From Balneolaceae bacterium SMO_bin1 (GTDB taxonomy: Bacteria > Bacteroidota > Rhodothermia > Balneolales > Balneolaceae): 14,929 nt of DNA. Under the pieces are notes generated by a model. That model saw only the letters and a program-made list of their open reading frames with translations, searched no databases and was not told the DNA's origin. Positions 14,876 to 14,929 of this stretch are shown here, piece after piece. Location: positions 1 through 14,929 of the forward strand of contig NNSL01000496.1 of assembly GCA_003123965.1 (NCBI GenBank), written 5' to 3'. Both the position numbers and the translations under genes were made by a program. How positions within the stretch are numbered: the first letter of the stretch is position 1; every line of letters begins with the position of its first letter.

Positions 14876-14929
14876 ATATGTATATACTTTATTGACAAAT
14901 ATGGTATTTATTAAACCATTACTAGTTTA

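Noticed and set aside
14892..14897. TTGACA, a -35-like hexamer near the right edge
   Set aside because: No suitable -10 element 16-18 nt downstream within the window.
14901..14929. ATG-initiated frame running off the right edge (MVFIKPLLV)
   Set aside because: Only nine codons are visible and they do not resemble the start of an AbiEii toxin; cannot be called.

Overview
The window reads as an ordinary chromosomal segment of a Gram-negative bacterium, probably from the Bacteroidota / Rhodothermota / Balneolota side of the tree. That placement is an inference with low to moderate confidence. It rests on the near absence of Shine-Dalgarno sequences before most starts, a large secreted S9 peptidase with the HSWGGYQ motif typical of those phyla, lipoprotein architecture, and moderate GC with AT-rich gaps.

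Layout. (1) Positions 2-2419, plus strand: gyrA without its first ~16 codons, ending at a strong bidirectional terminator shared with the convergent gene. (2) Positions 2477-8951, all on the minus strand, transcribed right to left: a SulP anion transporter, mnmG, rsmG, a WYL-domain regulator and an L-lactate / L-2-hydroxyacid dehydrogenase. mnmG-rsmG (4-nt gap) and WYL-dehydrogenase (23-nt gap) look like two co-transcribed pairs. (3) Positions 8952-9345: a 394-bp divergent intergenic region holding a 64-bp imperfect inverted repeat. (4) Positions 9346-13303, plus strand: a secreted S9 prolyl-oligopeptidase-type peptidase and a RimK-like ATP-grasp protein. (5) Positions 13456-14351, minus strand: a 56-aa two-helix membrane protein whose stop overlaps the start of a lipoprotein gene. 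The lipoprotein reading frame carries an apparent one-base frameshift inside its signal peptide. (6) Positions 14352-14929: decayed DNA with a broken AbiEi-family (type IV toxin-antitoxin) antitoxin gene and nested inverted repeats.

The most notable signal is three 16-bp parS-type ParB-binding sites (one perfectly palindromic TGTTTCACGTGAAACA, two TGTTTCACGTGGAACA) packed into 170 bp at the 5' end of rsmG. They are translated as part of RsmG (two VPRET peptides and an FHVKH start). This suggests the window lies in the centromere-like, origin-proximal domain of the chromosome, although parA and parB do not follow rsmG here. The other points of interest are gene decay at the right end: the split lipoprotein signal, the AbiEi remnant with an internal stop and a compensated frameshift pair, and a hierarchical quasi-palindrome in that remnant. 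I did not find a clearly new multi-gene system.
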